Below, piece by piece: positions 1 through 7,278 of a DNA stretch of 12,843 bases (positions are counted from its first letter, which is position 1; every line of letters begins with the position of its first letter). The translations under genes and the position numbers were made by a program. Where the stretch lies: positions 1 through 12,843 of the forward strand of contig NZ_CALHWC010000016.1 in assembly GCF_938036805.1 (NCBI RefSeq). The letters are read 5' to 3'. This DNA comes from an uncultured Streptococcus sp. Its GTDB lineage: Bacteria > Bacillota > Bacilli > Lactobacillales > Streptococcaceae. The notes beneath the pieces were generated by a model. That model was not told where the DNA came from. It saw only the letters and a program-made list of their open reading frames with translations, and did not search any database.

Positions 1-583
1 ACTTGAGTCGCTTACTAAGCGCACTGGGACTAATCTGCAACAGCTCTGCTATTTCCCTGTGAGAAAAATTCTCGTCATAGATATATTCCATGAGCATCCG
101 CTCCAGCACCTCTCTCTGGCTAGCATTCCACTTGCTCTGGATAAAGGACGCAGCCGCCAACACCGTATTGACCGCCTGACTGAGCTCCTCATCGCCCAAG
201 GATACAGCCAAGCGACTGCTACCATAATCATTTTTTTCGTGGACTGAGTTAATAGCTGCGCGTGCCCTCCAATAGGCTGGACCGTCCGCACCAATACTTT
301 GCTCCCGATTGATATCCGTCACAATCTCCCCCAGACCAAGGCCAAAGCGAATTGGATGAGGAAAGCTCAGAGAAATCTGATCAAGGAGTCGCATAACTTC
401 AGGATTAGGCCGCAGCAAAGCCTGAAACTCATCTCCTGTCGTAATGGTAAAAGGCGACACCAGATAATCCTGATAATCTTGGTTCAAGACTGCCATTAAT
501 TCCTGCAGCTCTTGCTGCGCCTGCTTGCGGTTTTTTAGCTGTTTGGATTCGATCAAATCTCCAATAAGAGCAATATAAAGCAT
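1..583 (-). CDS. satD: SatD family protein, 3' end outside window
   Basis: An open frame of 194 codons runs from ATG at 583 off the left edge, so the C-terminus is missing. It begins MLYIALIGDLIESKQLKNR, typical of the SatD family, named from the S. mutans sat (secretion and acid tolerance) locus; its biochemical role is not settled. The N-terminal two thirds contain the motif TTGDEFQALL (about 48-57) and GLGLGEIVTDIN (81-92). Residues about 174-194 (FSHREIAELLQISPSALSKR) look like a helix-turn-helix, so a DNA-binding role is plausible but inferred. An AGGAGG ribosome site lies at 595-600. The promoter at 610-637 is covered by tandem repeats, which suggests dedicated regulation, possibly by SatD itself. 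The gene is separated from the TfoX-like gene by about 96 bases. Confidence 0.85.
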   Translation of the reverse strand, partial: MLYIALIGDLIESKQLKNRKQAQQELQELMAVLNQDYQDYLVSPFTITTGDEFQALLRPNPEVMRLLDQISLSFPHPIRFGLGLGEIVTDINREQSIGADGPAYWRARAAINSVHEKNDYGSSRLAVSLGDEELSQAVNTVLAAASFIQSKWNASQREVLERMLMEYIYDENFSHREIAELLQISPSALSKRLK

Positions 584-605
584 AGCTGATAAAACCTCCT
601 TTAAG

Positions 606-678
606 TCCATTATAACGGAAAATTCTTAAAATGTCTATTCGAACGGAAAATTTTAGAAATATCCATTAGAACAGAAAG
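606..678 (+). repeat. Three direct repeats with 28-bp period over the satD promoter
   Basis: Three copies of a roughly 17-19-base unit occur at 606-624 (TCCATTATAACGGAAAATT), 634-652 (TCTATTCGAACGGAAAATT) and 662-678 (TCCATTAGAACAGAAAG). Each starts exactly 28 bases after the previous one. Copy 1 contains the -10 box, copy 2 contains the -35 box, and copy 3 lies just upstream and abuts the tfoX-like stop codon. The arrangement suggests a multi-site operator. The spacing is close to, but not exactly, whole helical turns (2.7 turns). The binding protein is unknown; SatD, with its C-terminal HTH, is the local candidate. Confidence 0.7.
610..637 (-). promoter_or_regulatory. satD promoter
   Basis: On the minus strand, TAGACA (637-632) and a perfect TATAAT (615-610) are separated by 16 bases. 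The -10 box lies 26 bases upstream of the satD ATG. This is a good sigma-A promoter by inspection; both boxes fall inside copies of the 28-bp-period repeat. Confidence 0.7.
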
Positions 679-679
679 A

Positions 680-997
680 CTATTTTTTCTTTTTAGGTGC
701 TGATAAGGCAGGATAGACAGCTTCAATCAGACTACAGAGAAAGGCGGCATCTTCTACTTCTTTTATATGAAGCATTGGCCTTGCGCCTGGATAAGGAGAC
801 TCATAAATCGGATTTTCCAAAAGATCGAGAGCAGGCTGGACTGGCTTGAGCAGCAAGCGATTGTCATAAATCCCACCAAATAGGCGACCTCGATAATAGA
901 GCAAATACTCTCCCATCATCTTGCCAAAGCCAATTTCTTGGCCTAAGCCCTCCAGTTGCTTCAGGATAAAATCCAAATATTCTTGACTAGATACCAT
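680..997 (-). CDS. TfoX N-terminal domain protein
   Basis: A 105-residue protein with the TfoX/Sxy N-terminal fold: FGKMMGEYLLYYRGRLFGGI (about 24-43) matches the family pattern, followed by LLLKPVQPA and a C-terminal KKKK tail. In gammaproteobacteria TfoX/Sxy regulates competence. Firmicute single-domain versions are uncharacterised, and a competence role cannot be assumed here. It has the N-terminal domain only. The start at 997 is supported by GGAGG about 8 bases upstream. An extended -10 promoter lies at 1025-1033. No clear terminator follows, so some readthrough into satD is possible. Confidence 0.8.
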   Translation of the reverse strand: MVSSQEYLDFILKQLEGLGQEIGFGKMMGEYLLYYRGRLFGGIYDNRLLLKPVQPALDLLENPIYESPYPGARPMLHIKEVEDAAFLCSLIEAVYPALSAPKKKK

Positions 998-1024
998 AGA
1001 AACACCTCCATGAATTGATACTTT

Positions 1025-1033
1025 ATTATACCA
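1025..1033 (-). promoter_or_regulatory. Extended -10 promoter of the TfoX-like gene
   Basis: The minus strand reads TGGTATAAT, a perfect TATAAT (1030-1025) with a TGn extension, 28 bases upstream of the start codon. No good -35 box is seen at the normal spacing, which is common for extended -10 promoters. Confidence 0.6.
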
Positions 1034-1109
1034 AAAAAGGATGAAGATTTCCTGACTAAAAGATAATCACATCTCTTTCAATCTGTAGTCTGTCTTTCCT
1101 CAAGTAAGC

Positions 1110-1142
1110 AAAAAAGCTAGACCTTAAGAGTCTAACTTTTAT
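1110..1142 (-). terminator. Intrinsic terminator after proWX
   Basis: Ten-base arms AAAGCTAGAC (1113-1122) and GTCTAACTTT (1130-1139) pair with one G-U wobble around a 7-base loop. On the minus strand the hairpin is followed by TTTTTTGC. It lies just after the proWX stop codon and closes the four-gene transporter unit. Confidence 0.85.
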
Positions 1143-1145
1143 TTC

Positions 1146-2666
1146 TTAGTTTCTCAAAAGTCCTTCCTTGACCAGATAATCACGCGCGACAGCTTCTGCT
1201 TTTTTACCCTCAATGCCGACTTGATAATTCATTTGGCTCATCTGGCTTTCCGTAATTTTACCAGCCAGCTTATTGAGAATACCTTCCAACTCCGGGTGTT
1301 TTTCGAGCAATTCAGCCTTCATGAGAGGCGCCCCTTGATAAGGAGGGAAAAGGTGCTTGTCGTCTTCTAAAACTTGTAAATCATAACGCGCAAGTTCTGC
1401 GTCAGTTGAGTAGGCGTCCGTGATTTGAATATCACCCGACTGGATAGCTTGGTAGCGAAGGGCTGGCTCCATGGTCGCTACATTAAGATTAAGGCCATAT
1501 AGAGATTGCAAACCCTTGTTTCCATCTTCACGGTCGTTAAACTCTAGGGTAAAGCCCGCTTTGAGCTTATCCTGAACTGGCTTGAGATTAGAAATCGTTT
1601 TAAGATTGTATTCTTTGGCGACACTCTTAGGTACTGCGATAGCATAGGTATTCTGATAGGCCATGTGATTGAGCAAGACTAGATCATCCTGTTTCTTAAT
1701 GCCATCACGCGCCGCTTCAAAAACTTCTTCAGCATCATTGCTGACCTTTGGAGCAGGCTGTAAAAGAGTTCCAGTAATTGTACCTGTAAACTCAGGATAG
1801 ATATCAATATCACCTTTTTTTAGAGCCTGATAAAGGAAGTCCGTCTTACCAAAGTTGGGTTTGACCGTCACAGTCATATCCGTATTTTCCTCAATGAGAA
1901 GTTTATACATATTCATGAGAATCTCTGGCTCTGGACCCAATTTCCCAGCAATGACCAGATTATCCTTGCTTTGTTTCGGTAGCAAACTTGGTGTATAAGA
2001 AGCGCTGAGGCCGAGGATTAAAACCGCAAAAGCTGTAAATACTGTCCGAAGCTTAGCCTTTTCCATCCATTTAAGGAGACTGTTGAAAAGAATTGCCAAA
2101 ATTGCAGAGGAAATTGCTCCAATCAAGATTAGACTGGCATTACGACGATCAATTCCCAGAAGGATAAAAGAACCTAGTCCACCAGCTCCGACAAGGGCTG
2201 CTAGAGTTGCTGTTCCAATAATCATAACAGTTGCCGTCCGAACTCCTGACACGATGACGGGCATAGCCAGAGGCAGTTCAAACTTTTTGAGTCGCTCCCA
2301 CTTGGTCATCCCAAAGGCGATTCCAGCTTCCTCTAAACTAGGATCAATCCCATTCAAAGCCGTGACAGTGTTTTCTAAAATCGGGAAAATAGCGTATATC
2401 ACCAGAGCCGTCAATGCCGGCAGTGTACCAATCCCCATGAGAGGAATGAAGAGTCCCAGCAAGGCCATTGAAGGAATGGTTTGAAAGATTCCTGCAATTT
2501 GTAGCACCCAATTGGCTGCCTTTTTGTGACTATGAAGATAGATGGCGAGCGGAATGGTCAGGAAAATGGCCACAAGTAAGGTCAGAAGAGAGAGCTGGAG
2601 GTGCTGACCAAGGGCTGTTACCCAATCACCAAAGCGCTCCTGAAAGGTAGAAATCAAATTAGCCAT
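1146..2666 (-). CDS. proWX: Fused permease/substrate-binding protein of a choline/betaine-type ABC transporter
   Basis: A 506-residue fusion. Residues about 1-205 form an OpuB/ProW-type permease with several membrane spans and the EAA loop EEAGIAFGMTKWERLKKFEL (112-131). After a linking span (about 208-222), residues 232-506 are an OpuAC/OpuBC-type periplasmic-binding domain, marked by GKLGPEPEILMNMYKLLIEE and DIYPEFTGTITGT. Such fusions tether the binding protein to the outside of the membrane and import quaternary ammonium compounds (choline, glycine betaine, carnitine). The exact substrate cannot be read from sequence. I chose ATG 2666 because GGAGG sits 8 bases before it at 2675-2679. The alternative TTG at 2681 overlaps that site. 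It overlaps the end of the ATPase gene by 8 bases, so translational coupling is likely. Confidence 0.92.
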   Translation of the reverse strand: MANLISTFQERFGDWVTALGQHLQLSLLTLLVAIFLTIPLAIYLHSHKKAANWVLQIAGIFQTIPSMALLGLFIPLMGIGTLPALTALVIYAIFPILENTVTALNGIDPSLEEAGIAFGMTKWERLKKFELPLAMPVIVSGVRTATVMIIGTATLAALVGAGGLGSFILLGIDRRNASLILIGAISSAILAILFNSLLKWMEKAKLRTVFTAFAVLILGLSASYTPSLLPKQSKDNLVIAGKLGPEPEILMNMYKLLIEENTDMTVTVKPNFGKTDFLYQALKKGDIDIYPEFTGTITGTLLQPAPKVSNDAEEVFEAARDGIKKQDDLVLLNHMAYQNTYAIAVPKSVAKEYNLKTISNLKPVQDKLKAGFTLEFNDREDGNKGLQSLYGLNLNVATMEPALRYQAIQSGDIQITDAYSTDAELARYDLQVLEDDKHLFPPYQGAPLMKAELLEKHPELEGILNKLAGKITESQMSQMNYQVGIEGKKAEAVARDYLVKEGLLRN

Positions 2667-3387
2667 GTTGAACACCTCCAAATAAATCTGCTACGAAGCT
2701 GGTTGCAGGTGCAGATAAGATTTCCTCAGGTGTCGCCACTTGACGAATCTCCCCGTCCTGCAGAACGGCAATCCGATCACCTAATTTCAAAGCTTCGTCC
2801 GTATCGTGAGTGACAAAAATAGTCGTCATCCCAAACTCACTATGCAGTTGCTTGATTAAAGTCTGCAATTGTTTTCTTGAAATAGCATCCAAGGCTGAGA
2901 AAGGCTCGTCCATCAGAAGAATCTTAGGCTGACCAATCATAGCACGGACGATGCCAACACGCTGCTGTTCCCCACCTGACAACTCACTCGGTAGTCGATG
3001 GCCATAGTCAGCTACTGGCAAGCCAACTTTTTTCAAGAGCTCTTCTGTTTTCTTAGCAATCTCTTCCTTGCTCCAACCTTTCATCTCAGGAATGAGAGCA
3101 ATATTTTCCGCAACTGTTAGATTGGGAAAGAGAGCAATGGCCTGTAAAACATAACCAGTAGAAAGACGAAGCTCACGCTCATTATAATCTTTGATGCGCT
3201 TGCCATCCATGTAAATATCGCCATCCGTAGGTTCTAAAAGACGGTTGATCATCTTGAGCATAGTTGTCTTACCGGAACCAGAAGGTCCCACTAAAACCAT
3301 GAACTCTCCATCCTCAATCTGTAAATTGACATCTATCAAGACATCTTTTTCTGTATAGCGTAGCGCTACATTTTTGTATTCAATCAT
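2659..3387 (-). CDS. proV: ABC transporter ATP-binding protein, choline/betaine type (ProV/OpuBA-like)
   Basis: A 242-residue ABC ATPase with Walker A GPSGSGKTT (34-42), Q-loop glutamine near 82, signature LSGGEQQR (136-143), Walker B ILLMDEP (156-162) and switch histidine H194. It ends after the ATPase core and lacks the C-terminal CBS pair that gives OpuA/BusA its ionic-strength gating, so it is closer to the short OpuB/OpuC/OpuF-type ATPases. It would energise the fused permease encoded immediately downstream. The start ATG at 3387 is preceded by GGGGAC. The position behind a MarR gene suggests control by that regulator rather than the BusR-type osmotic repressor. Confidence 0.93.
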   Translation of the reverse strand: MIEYKNVALRYTEKDVLIDVNLQIEDGEFMVLVGPSGSGKTTMLKMINRLLEPTDGDIYMDGKRIKDYNERELRLSTGYVLQAIALFPNLTVAENIALIPEMKGWSKEEIAKKTEELLKKVGLPVADYGHRLPSELSGGEQQRVGIVRAMIGQPKILLMDEPFSALDAISRKQLQTLIKQLHSEFGMTTIFVTHDTDEALKLGDRIAVLQDGEIRQVATPEEILSAPATSFVADLFGGVQHG

Positions 3388-3401
3388 TGTTTGTCCCCAT
3401 T

Positions 3402-3782
3402 TTAAAACTTTCCTCGATTGGCCAAATCTTCTACTTTTGACACGACTTCTTTATTGTCCCAATGCTCTACGATGCATCCATCCTCATCCGCACGGAAAGT
3501 ATCTGTCGTCACCCATTGCGCTTCCCCGCCATTGAGATATTGATGAACATGAACAAAGACTAGATTACCATCTTCAATGGTGCGGACAATTTTCATCTCA
3601 CGCTCGGGATGACGATCAAAGAAATTTGCAAAGAAAGCCGCAAACCCTTCTTTCCCATCTGGCACACCTGTCGAGTGCTGAATGTAAGTATCTCCTACAG
3701 ATTGGGCTTGAGCCTCGGCAACACGCCCGTCTTGAATGGCATGAATGTATAAATTTCGTGCATTTTCAACTTGTTTTGACAT
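3402..3782 (-). CDS. NTF2/SnoaL-like fold protein
   Basis: A 126-residue single-domain protein of the SnoaL/NTF2-like alpha+beta barrel type. Recognisable parts are the N-terminal helix, YIQHSTGVPDGKEGFAAFF (about 33-51), the HP pair after FFDR, HVHQYL, and DTFRADEDGCIVEHWD near the C-terminus. Members bind or turn over small hydrophobic or polar ligands, but most small stand-alone ones have no assigned reaction. The gene starts 3 bases after the MarR stop codon (SD GAGG within the MarR 3' end) and is followed 14 bases later by proV, so it is part of the operon. A link to the transported compound is inference. Confidence 0.8.
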   Translation of the reverse strand: MSKQVENARNLYIHAIQDGRVAEAQAQSVGDTYIQHSTGVPDGKEGFAAFFANFFDRHPEREMKIVRTIEDGNLVFVHVHQYLNGGEAQWVTTDTFRADEDGCIVEHWDNKEVVSKVEDLANRGKF

Positions 3783-3785
3783 GAT

Positions 3786-4229
3786 TTATGCCTCATTTGC
3801 TTTCTCTTTCAGATTGGCTAAAATACGTTCCTGATAACTTTCAAATTGGCGAATTTCTTCCTCTGAGAAGCCTTTATAAAAAATCGCTTCCAACTTTTGA
3901 CTGACACGATGCCCAACTTCTTTCTGGGACCAACCTTGCTCCGTCAACTTGACATATTTTTTTCGCTTGTCTGAACCACACTGACTAAAGGTCACCAAAC
4001 TCTGTTCTTCCAACTTTTTCAGCATAGTCGTCAGAGTATTATTGACAAGTCCCGTCGCCAGCGCAATATCTGTGGCCGTCGCACAGCCTGTCTCACTATT
4101 CCATAAAACGGTGAGAATCTTGCCCTGCTCACTCCGATAAAGAGCCTCAGAATCCTGACTCAATAACTTTTGAAAAATCCGCCCATTCAACAAACGAATA
4201 TGGTGGGCAACTAAATGACTATCTTTCAT
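3786..4229 (-). CDS. MarR family transcriptional regulator
   Basis: A 147-residue winged-helix protein. Helix-turn-helix segment TATDIALATGLVNNTLTTML (about 51-70) is followed by the wing region LVTFSQCGSDKRKKYVKLTE (about 78-97) with the DxRxxxxxLT-like signature; helical dimerisation segments flank both ends. As the first gene of the transporter unit it most likely represses its own promoter, which contains an inverted repeat at 4270-4288. The ligand is unknown: a quaternary ammonium compound or a substrate of the NTF2-like protein are candidates. The start at 4229 has GGAGGG 5 bases upstream. One cysteine (C49) and another in the wing (C84) could allow redox sensing, but that is speculative. 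Confidence 0.88.
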   Translation of the reverse strand: MKDSHLVAHHIRLLNGRIFQKLLSQDSEALYRSEQGKILTVLWNSETGCATATDIALATGLVNNTLTTMLKKLEEQSLVTFSQCGSDKRKKYVKLTEQGWSQKEVGHRVSQKLEAIFYKGFSEEEIRQFESYQERILANLKEKANEA

Positions 4230-4267
4230 ACTCCCTCCAATTTATTTCTATATCGAATCGTTTATTA

Positions 4268-4296
4268 ATTGTAACACCACGTATTACATCTGTCAA
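4268..4296 (-). promoter_or_regulatory. Promoter of the MarR-transporter operon
   Basis: The minus strand carries TTGACA (4296-4291), a 17-base spacer and TACAAT (4273-4268), a near-consensus sigma-A promoter 38 bases upstream of the MarR start codon. Confidence 0.85.
4270..4288. promoter_or_regulatory. Candidate MarR operator (inverted repeat)
   Basis: TGTAACAC-CAC-GTATTACA is an 8-base inverted repeat with one mismatched pair and a 3-base centre. It fills the spacer and overlaps the -10 box of the operon promoter, so a bound dimer would block RNA polymerase. Assignment to the adjacent MarR protein rests on position and symmetry only. Confidence 0.6.
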
Positions 4297-4361
4297 GAAT
4301 TTTGTTCTATTTGGAAATAATTTTAAACTGGCTAAAGATTTTAAACTTAAAGTTCCAAACT

Positions 4362-4413
4362 AAAAAGCCCAGTGTAAAGAGGTAATCCCTCTCTCACACT
4401 GAGCTTCTTTTTA
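4362..4413 (-). terminator. Intrinsic terminator after the YrdC-like gene
   Basis: Arms AAGCCCAGTGT (4365-4375) and ACACTGAGCTT (4396-4406) pair with a single A-C mismatch, with a further inner stem AGAGG/CCTCT. The hairpin is flanked by A-runs on one side and T-runs on the other, so it could work in both directions. It starts directly after the stop codon at 4416. Confidence 0.85.
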
Positions 4414-4415
4414 TC

Positions 4416-5195
4416 TTAGTAATATTCACCTTGACGGTAATCCCATGAGTTGAAAGTATCGGACAGGTGCATCATGATTTTGTCAATATCCAAGCCTTTG
4501 CGGATGACCACTGGTGCTGGTGAGATAGAACGTTGGCCACCTTGTTCTGGAATCAGTTTTCCATCCTTGTCCACCATGGAGACCATAACGCCTTGCTCAT
4601 AGCGAGTTTCAATTGTCTTATCTGGCTGGATAGAGGCTACATAGTCATCTGCTTCAATGACTAGGTCAACAGCGTTTTCGATGCGCTCGCCAATTCCTTC
4701 GACCTTGCCGCGGTTTCCTTTACCGGATGGGTTGGCTGAGGATGCATAGACCATCTTGCCTTCTTCCCAAAGCTTAGCTGCCAGCTGCTCGCCCGCCTTA
4801 CCAAACTTAATAACAAAACAGCTAGTGCCACGAACATCTGTCATCAGTTCTTCCCGACCGTCGCCATAAGCTTTGAGCTTTTCAAAAGCTTCTGGCTTCC
4901 ATGGAAGGATACAGCCCAAGAGGATATCTTTATCCCAATGCTTTTGATAAAAAGCTTCAATTTCCGGATTCAGCTGAGCCAAAGCACGGAGCTCATCCAT
5001 ACTGCCACAGAGGACAACACCTGGCTTATTACGGTTACGAGCCTTAGCTTCGAACTTACGCTCCAAGCCAGCTTTATCGCTGGTCATGATGATGTAACCC
5101 ACCTTGGTCGGGCAAACGATACAGCCGCCATCGCCTTTCAAGATGTCATAACCTTCTTGTGAAAGAATTCCGTTCCATTGAATGTGTTTTGTCAT
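4416..5195 (-). CDS. Sua5/YciO/YrdC/YwlC family protein (stand-alone YrdC-fold paralogue)
   Basis: A 259-residue protein with the YrdC fold. CPTKVGYIIMTSD (28-40) occupies the nucleotide-pocket position of the canonical YPTETxYGLG strand. K51 and R53 of AKARNRNKP fit the family KxR motif, and SSANPSG (152-158) is the conserved SxN loop. Canonical TsaC/Sua5 makes threonylcarbamoyl-AMP for tRNA t6A37. This protein diverges in the first motif and has an unusual C-terminal tail (about 200-259) ending in WDYRQGEYY, so it is probably a paralogue of unassigned function rather than TsaC itself. SD AAGGAAG precedes the ATG. It has its own promoter and terminator, hence is a single-gene unit, though leuD readthrough may reach it. 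Confidence 0.8.
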   Translation of the reverse strand: MTKHIQWNGILSQEGYDILKGDGGCIVCPTKVGYIIMTSDKAGLERKFEAKARNRNKPGVVLCGSMDELRALAQLNPEIEAFYQKHWDKDILLGCILPWKPEAFEKLKAYGDGREELMTDVRGTSCFVIKFGKAGEQLAAKLWEEGKMVYASSANPSGKGNRGKVEGIGERIENAVDLVIEADDYVASIQPDKTIETRYEQGVMVSMVDKDGKLIPEQGGQRSISPAPVVIRKGLDIDKIMMHLSDTFNSWDYRQGEYY

Positions 5196-5227
5196 AAGTT
5201 TCTTCCTTTTCTATTAAATTAAGATTT

Positions 5228-5256
5228 ATTTTACCATATATTTTTATCGGAGACAA
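5228..5256 (-). promoter_or_regulatory. Promoter of the YrdC-like gene
   Basis: The minus strand reads TTGTCT (5256-5251), 17 bases, then TAAAAT (5233-5228) with a TGG extension. It lies 32 bases upstream of the start codon, between leuD and this gene. Confidence 0.65.
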
Positions 5257-5294
5257 GATTTTTTCAGAATTTTCTCAATATAGCAAAAATAAGG

Positions 5295-5885
5295 TTACTG
5301 CCAATAAGATGGACGATTTTTTTCATATTCTGCAATCAAATCCTCATACTGAAGCGTGATGCCGATATCATCCAAACCGTTGAGGAGCTTGTGCTTCCAT
5401 TCTCTATCAATGTCAAATGAGAATTCTCCCACCGGAGAAAAAATCTTCTGCTGCTCCAAATCCACCGTCACTTTGTCCGTCGGCTTCAGATTCGCCAAGG
5501 CTTGCCGTACTTCGAGCGGCTGGACGATAGGCAGCATACCGTTGTTTAGCTCGTTGTTGTAGTGAATATCCCCGAAAGATCCGGCAATAACTACCTTAAA
5601 GCCATAGTCAGCCAAGGCCCAGGCAGCGTGCTCCCGAGAGGAACCAGCCCCGAAATTATCCCCTGAAATTAGAATAGTTGCCTTGCGGTACTCTGGTCTA
5701 TTAAAAACGAAATCAGGATCTTCGGTGTACTGATTGTCTAGATAGCGCCATGCGTACATGAGGTACTTGCCAAAGCCTTTTTTATCAATCAACTTGAGAA
5801 ACTGCTTGGGCAAAATTTGGTCTGTATCGATATTATCGTTCATGAGGGGCACTGTTGTCCCCGTGTAGATTGTAAATTTTTCCAT
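5295..5885 (-). CDS. leuD: 3-isopropylmalate dehydratase small subunit
   Basis: A 196-residue protein of normal family length. It supplies the swivel domain that completes the LeuC active site and, with LeuC, isomerises 2-isopropylmalate to 3-isopropylmalate in the cytoplasm. Diagnostic are the N-terminal NDNIDTDQILPKQFL (about 16-30) and GDNFGAGSSREHAAWAL (75-91), where the SSRE segment contacts substrate. The start at 5885 is preceded by AAGGAAG. It is the last gene of the leucine operon, 9 bases after leuC. No convincing terminator is visible in 5257-5294, so the operon's 3' end is unclear. Confidence 0.96.
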   Translation of the reverse strand: MEKFTIYTGTTVPLMNDNIDTDQILPKQFLKLIDKKGFGKYLMYAWRYLDNQYTEDPDFVFNRPEYRKATILISGDNFGAGSSREHAAWALADYGFKVVIAGSFGDIHYNNELNNGMLPIVQPLEVRQALANLKPTDKVTVDLEQQKIFSPVGEFSFDIDREWKHKLLNGLDDIGITLQYEDLIAEYEKNRPSYWQ

Positions 5886-5894
5886 AAAACTTCC

Positions 5895-7277
5895 TTACTG
5901 GACCTCCGGTAGTTGGCGTACGTCTACGAAGTGCCCGGCAATAGCTGCCGCTGCTGCCATGGCAGGACTGCAAAGATGGGTTTTAGCACCAAATCCCTGA
6001 CGATCCTCAAAGTTCCGATTGCTGGTTGAGGCACAGTGAACTCCATCTGGCACCTTGTCTGGATTCATTCCCAGGCACATGGAACAACCAGGATCGCGCC
6101 ACTCAAAGCCTGCATCCATGAAAATTTTATCCAGTCCCATCTTTTCAGCAGCCCGCTTGACCGGACGAGAGCCTGGTACGACGATAGCAGTCAGATTGGG
6201 AGCTATATGCTTGCCAGCGACGAACTTAGCCGCCAGCTGCAAATCACTTAGTCTGGCATTGGTACAGGAGCCGATAAAGATATAACCTAGGTCAATATCT
6301 TCTGCTTTCTTTCCCGGTGAGAGATCCATGTAATTGTAGGCCCGCTCGTCGTTCATATCACGGATTTCAGGGAAGGCTGCACCGAACTCTACTCCCATAG
6401 CAGGATTGGTTCCCCAAGTCACCATAGGTGCCAGCTCGGAGACATCCATCTCAATGACCTTATCATAAACAGCATCAGGATCACTGACCAGAGTCTTCCA
6501 ATCAGCCACTGCCGCCTCAAAGTCCTTAGGTGCTCCCGGCCGTCCTTGAACGTAATCATAGGTCTTCTGGTCAGGATTCATAATGCCCATCTTGGAGCCA
6601 AACTCAATGGACATATTGCAGATGGTCATGCGCTCTTCCATGGTCAAATGATCAATGGCCTCACCAGCATACTCGACCACATAGCCAACACCTGCAGCTA
6701 CACCGTATCGGGCAATCAGAGCGAGGATAAAGTCCTTGGAATAGACACCTTTAGGTGGCACTCCGGTAAATTTGACCAACATTTTCTTAGGCTTGACCTG
6801 CCAAATGGTCTGCGTGGCAAAGACATGCTCCACCTCCGAAGTACCGATTCCAAAAGCAATAGCTCCAAAAGCTCCGTGAGTAGCCGTGTGACTATCACCG
6901 CAGACAATAAATTTGCCCGGCTGAGTCTTGCCCGTTTCGGGTCCAACCATATGGACAATTCCCTGTAGTTCCGAGCCGTGAGCTGCGTGCTCAATGCCAA
7001 AATCCTTGACATTCTCAGAAAGTTTATCAATCTGAGCCTTGGAAATCACATCCCGAATATCATAGATATTGACAGTAGGAACATTATGGTCAAAGGTTCC
7101 AAAGGTCAAATCCGGCCGTCTAACTTTGCGCCCTGCATCTCGAAGACCTTGAAAAGCCTGAGGGCTGGTTACTTCATGAATATAATGCTGATCCACATAC
7201 ATAAGCTGGGGTTGACCTTCTCGGCCTGTAATCACATGTCTTTCCCAAAGTTTATCAAAAATCGATTTTCCAGCCAT
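5895..7277 (-). CDS. leuC: 3-isopropylmalate dehydratase large subunit
   Basis: A 460-residue aconitase-superfamily protein, the usual LeuC length. The three 4Fe-4S ligands are visible: C338 in GSCTNARLSDL, and C398 and C401 in DPGCSMCLGMNPD. HAAHG and CGDSHTATHGAFGA (126-139) are further family signatures. I place the start at ATG 7277 (MAGKSIFDKLWERH), with GGAG about 9 bases upstream. An in-frame ATG at 7310 would add 11 residues but lies inside the preceding gene and lacks family support. Only one base separates the start codon from the DUF1294 stop, which implies translational coupling. Confidence 0.96.
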   Translation of the reverse strand: MAGKSIFDKLWERHVITGREGQPQLMYVDQHYIHEVTSPQAFQGLRDAGRKVRRPDLTFGTFDHNVPTVNIYDIRDVISKAQIDKLSENVKDFGIEHAAHGSELQGIVHMVGPETGKTQPGKFIVCGDSHTATHGAFGAIAFGIGTSEVEHVFATQTIWQVKPKKMLVKFTGVPPKGVYSKDFILALIARYGVAAGVGYVVEYAGEAIDHLTMEERMTICNMSIEFGSKMGIMNPDQKTYDYVQGRPGAPKDFEAAVADWKTLVSDPDAVYDKVIEMDVSELAPMVTWGTNPAMGVEFGAAFPEIRDMNDERAYNYMDLSPGKKAEDIDLGYIFIGSCTNARLSDLQLAAKFVAGKHIAPNLTAIVVPGSRPVKRAAEKMGLDKIFMDAGFEWRDPGCSMCLGMNPDKVPDGVHCASTSNRNFEDRQGFGAKTHLCSPAMAAAAAIAGHFVDVRQLPEVQ

Positions 7278-7278
7278 A

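Noticed and set aside
637..645. TTCGAATA on the minus strand, resembling the ComX (cin) box TACGAATA
   Set aside because: One mismatch to an 8-base motif, no other competence-promoter features, and it is explained as part of the 28-bp repeat.
606..678. Possible CRISPR-like array
   Set aside because: Only three degenerate short units with 9-base gaps, located on a promoter; no spacer-length intervals or cas genes.
2664..2681. TTG start at 2681 for the fused permease/binding protein
   Set aside because: It overlaps the GGAGG that properly serves ATG 2666, and adds five residues with no family support.
5258..5273. CodY-like sequence near the YrdC-gene promoter (TTTTTTCAGAATTTT)
   Set aside because: Four mismatches to the 15-base CodY consensus in AT-rich DNA; not distinguishable from chance.
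6546..6968. Long plus-strand open frames opposite leuC and other genes (for example 6546-6968, 2083-2484, 8025-8369)
   Set aside because: They are antisense to well-supported enzymes, have no ribosome sites or family resemblance, and arise from codon bias of the real genes.
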